Source: an uncultured Desulfobulbus sp. (GTDB lineage Bacteria > Desulfobacterota > Desulfobulbia > Desulfobulbales > Desulfobulbaceae). From it: a stretch of 64,000 nucleotides of DNA. The notes beneath the pieces are model-generated. The model was not told where the DNA came from, made no database searches, and worked only from the letters and a program-made list of their open reading frames with translations. Positions 59,724 through 64,000 of the stretch are shown here, one piece after another. Positions within the stretch are counted from its first letter, which is position 1. Every line of letters starts with the position of its first letter. The position numbers were made by a program, and so were the translations under genes. The stretch lies in NCBI RefSeq assembly GCF_963665445.1, contig NZ_OY762276.1, positions 1,086,001-1,150,000 of the forward strand, read 5' to 3'.

Positions 59724-62252
59724 ATGGTTTCCATGAATTCGGCCCAGTTCGTTCCGCCCAGCCACCTTCTTTCGCCCGTACCTTCCCTCTTCAGCGGCAT
59801 GCAATGTCCGCCGGGGTTTTGCTACTGCGAGGCCTTTGAAACCAACGGTCAACCGCGTCCCCAGTGGCGGGCCATCGTCGATGCGATGAACGAGGCCACG
59901 ATTGAGATCCTGAGCCAGCGCCAGGAGCGGGCCAAGCAGATGCGCCACGAGGATGGCGCCACCTACAACCCCTTTGATACTCCAGACGGGCGCGGTACGC
60001 CTTGGGCCCTGGAGATGATTCCCTTGCCCATGACCAGTATCGAGTGGCAGGGGTTGGAACAGGGACTGATGCAGCGCGCGCGCCTGTTGGAACGAATTCT
60101 GGGCGATGTCTATGGATCGCAGGAATTGCTTCGTTCAGGGCAGTTGCCGGCGGAGCTGGTGTATGCCAACCCCAACTTTCTCCGTGCCTGCCACGCCATT
60201 CGTCCCTCCTATGGGCGTTTTCTCAGTCTGTACGCGGTTGACTGCTTGCGTGCTCCCGACGGCAGTTTCAAGGTTGTGCGGGACTACGGTAGTTGTCCCG
60301 TGGGGCTGGGCTATGCACTGGAAAACCGCATCGTGATCTCCCGCCTCTTTGCCGATCTCTACCATCACAGTCTTATCTGTCGCCTGGCGCCGTTTTTCCG
60401 CAAGCTGCATAACGCGTTGGTGCAGCGCTCCACCATCGGTCGCGAGGACCCCAATATCGTGCTCCTCTCACCCGGTCCGGATAGCCCTATCTATTTCGAA
60501 CAGGCGTTGCTCTCCCGTTATCTCGGCTATCCCCTGGTTGAAGGCCAGGATCTCACCGTGCGCAATGGCCGGCTGTTTTTGAAAAAACTGGCCGGGCTGG
60601 AACCGGTGGATTCGATTCTGCGCCAAATCGTGGATCTGCAGAGCGATCCCTTTACCCTGCGCCGGGATACCGGCATTGGCGTGGCCGGTTTGATTCAGGT
60701 GGCGCGTGAGCAGAACATCGATATCACCAATCCCATCGGTGCCGGCTTTATCGATACGCCGGTGTTGCCGGCCTTTCTCGATCGACTGTGCCAGGCGCTC
60801 TTGGGGGAGGACCTGGTGTTGCACAGTGTTCCCCTGCTCTGGGGGGGCGATGGTGCCGAGCGACAGCAGATCAGGGAGCGGGCAGGGGAGCTGACGGTTC
60901 TTCCGGCCCTGGACCGGTGTCAGTCGTTGCATGGCGATCCCCTGGCAGCCCTGGATTCGTCCCCCTCTGCCGTCATGGCGCGGGAAGAGGTGCAGCCATC
61001 CATGGTGCCGGTCTGGCATCATGGGGGCGTGCAGTCCCGACCGGTGATGATGCGCTTTTTTCTCGCGGCCACGGACGAGGGGTTCACCATGATGCCCGGC
61101 GGCCTGGCCATGACCGCGCCCGATGTGGCACCCCTTATGCAAGGAGTGCCGGAACGGTTGCAGAGCAAGGATATCTGGTTCCTGTCGGAGAAACCGGTGG
61201 AACCCTTCAGCCTGCTCAGTGGACTGCACAATGTGGCCGAGTTTCGCCGCTCCAGCGATCTTCCCAGTCGAGTGGCCGACCATATGCTCTGGCTGGGGCG
61301 CTATCTGGAGCGGGCCGAGGGGCTGATTCGCCTCTTGCGTTCCCTCTATCGCCGGCTGGCCAGTGAAAATCGGCCGGAAGATATTCCGGAGCTGGAGTTC
61401 ATTCTCAACCTCCTGCGTTCAACCCATACCCTGCCGCCCCTGGAAGAGGGGGAACCCTTGACCCAGGAAGAGTTGGAGATGCAGCTGGTCGAGGTCTTCT
61501 ACCGTGAGGATCGGCCGGAGAGTGTGATCGCCATTCTCAAGAGGGTGCAGGAGGCGGCGCGCAATGTTCGTGACCGGCTCAACCGCGATTCCTGGCGGGT
61601 GATCAACCGGTTGGAGGAGTTCGGCGACAATCCCACCAGTGATCCGCTTGACCTGCTGGATAACACCCTGTTTACCCTGAGTGCCTTCAGTGGTTTGGCC
61701 ATGGAGGGCATGACCCGCAGTCTTGGCTGGCGATTTATGGATATGGGCCGCCGTATCGAGCGGGCCCTGCACCAGATCAGCCTGGTTCGCTTTGGTCTGC
61801 CGCAGGTCTGTGCGGCATCGCAAAACGCGCTCGAGGCCCTGCTCGAAGTTTCCGATTCGATCATGACCTACCGTGCCCGCTACCGCACCGCCTTTCAGCT
61901 GGCCCCGGTTCTTGATCTGCTTCTCCTGGATGAGAGCAATCCTAAGTCGCTCGCCTTTCAGCTCAGTCGACTGGCCACCCATGTGGAGGAGCTGCCCAGG
62001 TCCAGCGAACGCCGTTTTGCCAGCGCCGAGGAACGTATGACCCTGGAGATGCTCACCGACATTCGCCTGCTCGAACTGACCGACCTGGCCTGCAGCCACG
62101 GGGCTGCGGAAAACGAGGAGCCCCTGCATCAGTTTCTGGAGACCATGGAATCCAATCTCTTTGCCTTTGCGCAACAGGTGAGCGCCCACTACCTGACCAG
62201 GGTCACCGCCACCCCCCATTTTGCCATGCATCAGGGGGACTCCATGCCATGA
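59724..62252 (+). CDS. Fusion of circularly permuted ATP-grasp and alpha-E domains
   Basis: This 842-residue protein has an ATP-grasp half (about 40-490; YGRFLSLYAVDCLRAPDG, IVLLSPGPDSPIYFEQALLS, VEGQDLTVRNGRLFL) and an alpha-E half (about 520-830; LPSRVADHMLWLGRYLERAEG, MDMGRRIERALHQISL). It is a fused second copy of the functions encoded at 53854 and 55303. The ATG at 59724 was chosen; ATG 59733 is possible and ribosome sites are weak. The stop overlaps the next start by 4 bp. Confidence 0.92.
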   Translation: MVSMNSAQFVPPSHLLSPVPSLFSGMQCPPGFCYCEAFETNGQPRPQWRAIVDAMNEATIEILSQRQERAKQMRHEDGATYNPFDTPDGRGTPWALEMIPLPMTSIEWQGLEQGLMQRARLLERILGDVYGSQELLRSGQLPAELVYANPNFLRACHAIRPSYGRFLSLYAVDCLRAPDGSFKVVRDYGSCPVGLGYALENRIVISRLFADLYHHSLICRLAPFFRKLHNALVQRSTIGREDPNIVLLSPGPDSPIYFEQALLSRYLGYPLVEGQDLTVRNGRLFLKKLAGLEPVDSILRQIVDLQSDPFTLRRDTGIGVAGLIQVAREQNIDITNPIGAGFIDTPVLPAFLDRLCQALLGEDLVLHSVPLLWGGDGAERQQIRERAGELTVLPALDRCQSLHGDPLAALDSSPSAVMAREEVQPSMVPVWHHGGVQSRPVMMRFFLAATDEGFTMMPGGLAMTAPDVAPLMQGVPERLQSKDIWFLSEKPVEPFSLLSGLHNVAEFRRSSDLPSRVADHMLWLGRYLERAEGLIRLLRSLYRRLASENRPEDIPELEFILNLLRSTHTLPPLEEGEPLTQEELEMQLVEVFYREDRPESVIAILKRVQEAARNVRDRLNRDSWRVINRLEEFGDNPTSDPLDLLDNTLFTLSAFSGLAMEGMTRSLGWRFMDMGRRIERALHQISLVRFGLPQVCAASQNALEALLEVSDSIMTYRARYRTAFQLAPVLDLLLLDESNPKSLAFQLSRLATHVEELPRSSERRFASAEERMTLEMLTDIRLLELTDLACSHGAAENEEPLHQFLETMESNLFAFAQQVSAHYLTRVTATPHFAMHQGDSMP

Positions 62253-63124
62253 AGTACAGGGTCACCCACACCACGGCCTACCACTATTCGGAGCCGGCCT
62301 CGCTCTCCCAGAACGAGTTGTACCTCACCCCGCGCACAAGCAGTCGCCAACAGGTGCTGCAAACCCATCTGAATTTTGTGCCCCAGCCCCAGTATCTGCA
62401 CCAGCGCATCGATTACTTCGGCAATGTTGCCCATGTGCTCATGATCGAACAGCCGCACAGCGAGCTCGCCCTCACCGCAACCTGCATCGTCCGTACAAGT
62501 CGCAGCCAGAAAATCGAGCCCGAGGCAACCCTGCCCTGGGAGGAGGTGGTCCGACGTCTGGAGACACATCGTTTCTATGAAGATCTCGATGCCTACCAGT
62601 TCAGCTTTGCAAGCCCAATGATTCTCCTGACCCCTGACATTGAGGCCTATGCCCGCGCCTCGTTTCCTCCGGGCGTACACATTTTGGAAGGGGGGATGGA
62701 TCTGATGCACCGTATCTTCAACGAATGTGCCTACGATAAGGCGGCCTCGACTGTGGATACGCCGGTCGATCAGGTGCTTGCCCATAAGAAAGGCGTGTGC
62801 CAGGATTTTTCCCATCTGGCCATTGCCTGCTTCCGTTCCCTGGGGCTGGCCGCCCGTTATGTCAGCGGCTACCTCGAGACCCTGCCGCCGCCGGGCAAGC
62901 CCAAGATGGTGGGCGCCGATGCCTCCCATGCCTGGGTTTCCCTCTATGTGCCGGACGAGGGCTGGGTCGATCTCGATCCCACCAACGACCTCATCCCCGG
63001 AGAGATGCATATCACCCTGGCCTGGGGCCGGGATTACAGCGATGTGGCCCCGGTCAAGGGGGTGGTCATGGGCGGTGGGCTGCACACCCTCGCGGTTGAG
63101 GTGGATGTGGCACGGATGGAATAA
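62249..63124 (+). CDS. Transglutaminase-like cysteine peptidase family protein
   Basis: This 291-residue protein has a transglutaminase-N domain (MKYRVTHTTAYHYSEPASLS) and a core with Cys in KKGVCQDFSHLAIACFRSL, His in ASHAWVSLYV and Asp in VDLDPTND. The catalytic triad is complete. It resembles the N-terminal part of the 1,102-residue protein and likely cleaves or processes the peptide made by the ATP-grasp enzymes. It is translationally coupled to the fusion gene by a 4-bp overlap. Confidence 0.93.
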   Translation: MKYRVTHTTAYHYSEPASLSQNELYLTPRTSSRQQVLQTHLNFVPQPQYLHQRIDYFGNVAHVLMIEQPHSELALTATCIVRTSRSQKIEPEATLPWEEVVRRLETHRFYEDLDAYQFSFASPMILLTPDIEAYARASFPPGVHILEGGMDLMHRIFNECAYDKAASTVDTPVDQVLAHKKGVCQDFSHLAIACFRSLGLAARYVSGYLETLPPPGKPKMVGADASHAWVSLYVPDEGWVDLDPTNDLIPGEMHITLAWGRDYSDVAPVKGVVMGGGLHTLAVEVDVARME

Positions 63125-63222
63125 TCGGCCCAAGAAGAGATAGACGAAGATCGAGACCGGTCTTCTTCCCTGGTAGGTCAGCGCATCTTTTTTTACCTGC
63201 TTTTTTTCCCCTCTGAGAACAA

Positions 63223-63963
63223 ATGAAGATTTTTTTTGTCTGTATTGCGCTTCTTGTTGGGGGGCTCCAGGGAGTCTCCTGGGCCGGGGTAGTCACCAGC
63301 TTGCCGGGCAACGAGCCAATTGTTGCCCTCACCTTCGATGCCTGCGAGACGAAAACGCCCTCCTTTTTTGATGAAACCATTGTCAGCTATCTGCTCGCTG
63401 AGCAGATCCCCTTCACCCTTTTTGTAAGCGGCAAGTTTGCCCGGCGGAATGCGGATGAACTGAGGCAGCTTGCCCGCAATCCCTTGATTGAGGTCGAGAA
63501 TCACTCTCTGAACCATAGGCAGCATATGGAGCGGTTGAGTGATACAGCCATTGTCGAGGAGGTGCTTGGTTGCGAGGCGCTGATCACCGGGATGACCGGC
63601 CGCAAACCCATTTTTTTTCGTTTTCCGGCAGGCAATTATGACCAACGGAGTTTGAAGATTGTCGAGGGCCTTGGCTACCGGGTGGTCCACTGGACCTTTG
63701 CCAGTGGTGACCCGGATAAACGCATCACCCCTGGGTGGCTCTCGACCTGGGTCCTGAACCGCACTCGCCAGGGCAATATATTGATTTTTCACATCAATGG
63801 TCGGGGATACAGTACCGCTAAGGCGCTGCCGGTTATTGTGCAGCAGTTGCGAAAGAAGGGTTACCGTTTTGTCCTGTTGCGTGATGTCCTCGGTAGGGAG
63901 GAGGGAAAACGCTCCAGCGTCCAGGACAACCAGGTCTCGCCACCGATCAGCTTGGGCACGTAA
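63223..63963 (+). CDS. Exported polysaccharide deacetylase (NodB-like)
   Basis: This 246-residue protein has a signal peptide (about 1-21) and a NodB homology domain: VALTFDACETKTP (catalytic Asp; the usual TFDDG is replaced by TFDAC), EVENHSLNHRQHM (metal-binding His-x3-His), FRFPAGNYDQRSL, and GNILIFHINGRGYSTA. It removes acetyl groups from sugar polymers such as peptidoglycan in the periplasm. DAC in place of DDG removes the second Asp but is seen in several proteobacterial members. It starts 98 bp after the operon above and may be separate. Confidence 0.87.
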   Translation: MKIFFVCIALLVGGLQGVSWAGVVTSLPGNEPIVALTFDACETKTPSFFDETIVSYLLAEQIPFTLFVSGKFARRNADELRQLARNPLIEVENHSLNHRQHMERLSDTAIVEEVLGCEALITGMTGRKPIFFRFPAGNYDQRSLKIVEGLGYRVVHWTFASGDPDKRITPGWLSTWVLNRTRQGNILIFHINGRGYSTAKALPVIVQQLRKKGYRFVLLRDVLGREEGKRSSVQDNQVSPPISLGT

Positions 63964-64000
63964 TCTGTTTTCTCAAGAGGAGTTCGCTGGTGCCGTTTTG

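Overview
The window looks like chromosome from a Gram-negative, flagellated, anaerobic-type bacterium. The mix of gene families (BaeSR/MacAB efflux module, GGDEF/EAL proteins, bacteriohemerythrin, EutBC, and a full circularly permuted ATP-grasp/alpha-E/transglutaminase cluster) best fits Desulfobacterota, possibly Desulfobulbales. That placement is an inference from gene content, not a database match.

Layout. (1) 1-10,526 is ordinary host sequence: a leftward macAB export operon with two small envelope genes, divergent from a rightward BaeSR-type two-component system; then an esterase, two paired membrane/exported DUF proteins, a LysE stub, a secreted alpha/beta hydrolase and a PAS-GGDEF-EAL protein. 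(2) 10,815-14,884 is a leftward flagellar hook operon, flgE-flgN-flgK-flgL. (3) 15,435 is a tRNA-Glu(CTC) gene followed directly by a tyrosine integrase and an almost complete filamentous-phage (inovirus) prophage to about 27,832. All structural genes run leftward: small regulators, ssDNA-binding protein, Pf3-like coat protein followed by a hairpin terminator, adsorption protein, pVI-like protein, Zot/pI motor, a lipoprotein with only the secretin N-domain, a PAPS-reductase-like protein and a replication initiator. A CI-like repressor is divergent at the right edge. (4) 27,966-30,237 is a compact mobile unit of two overlapping tyrosine recombinases with 14-bp terminal inverted repeats and an 8-bp flanking direct repeat. 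(5) 31,017-39,430 is a mosaic: a diguanylate cyclase with three periplasmic binding domains; two integron gene cassettes with recognisable attC sites but no integron integrase; then a second cassette-like series (hemerythrin, BrnT/BrnA toxin-antitoxin, secreted beta-helix protein, broken integrase) separated by a roughly 110-bp repeat that carries a tRNA T-arm-like motif. (6) 39,519-49,457 is an insertion-sequence pile: an IS4-type transposase with a canonical -1 slippery heptamer, an IS with 20-bp ends inserted at its 5' side, an IS1634-type element, a methyltransferase relic, and an IS21-like element that carries a zinc-finger gene and a ParB-like gene ahead of istA/istB. (7) 50,049-53,716 is an ethanolamine module (frameshifted permease, eutB, eutC). 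(8) 53,854-63,963 is the ATP-grasp/alpha-E/transglutaminase operon followed by a polysaccharide deacetylase.

How parts work together. BaeSR probably senses envelope or metal stress and may control the divergent MacAB operon. The ethanolamine genes would import and split ethanolamine to acetaldehyde and ammonia. The ATP-grasp cluster is of the type proposed to make and process a peptide tag or small peptide. Sequence between 15,463 and 37,408 is bracketed by an 18-bp copy of the tRNA-Glu anticodon arm, so the prophage and its neighbours may form one composite island. The most unusual items are the cassette-like series with tRNA-like repeats, the two-recombinase element, the IS21-like element with ParB and zinc-finger passengers, and the inovirus carrying a PAPS-reductase-like gene.
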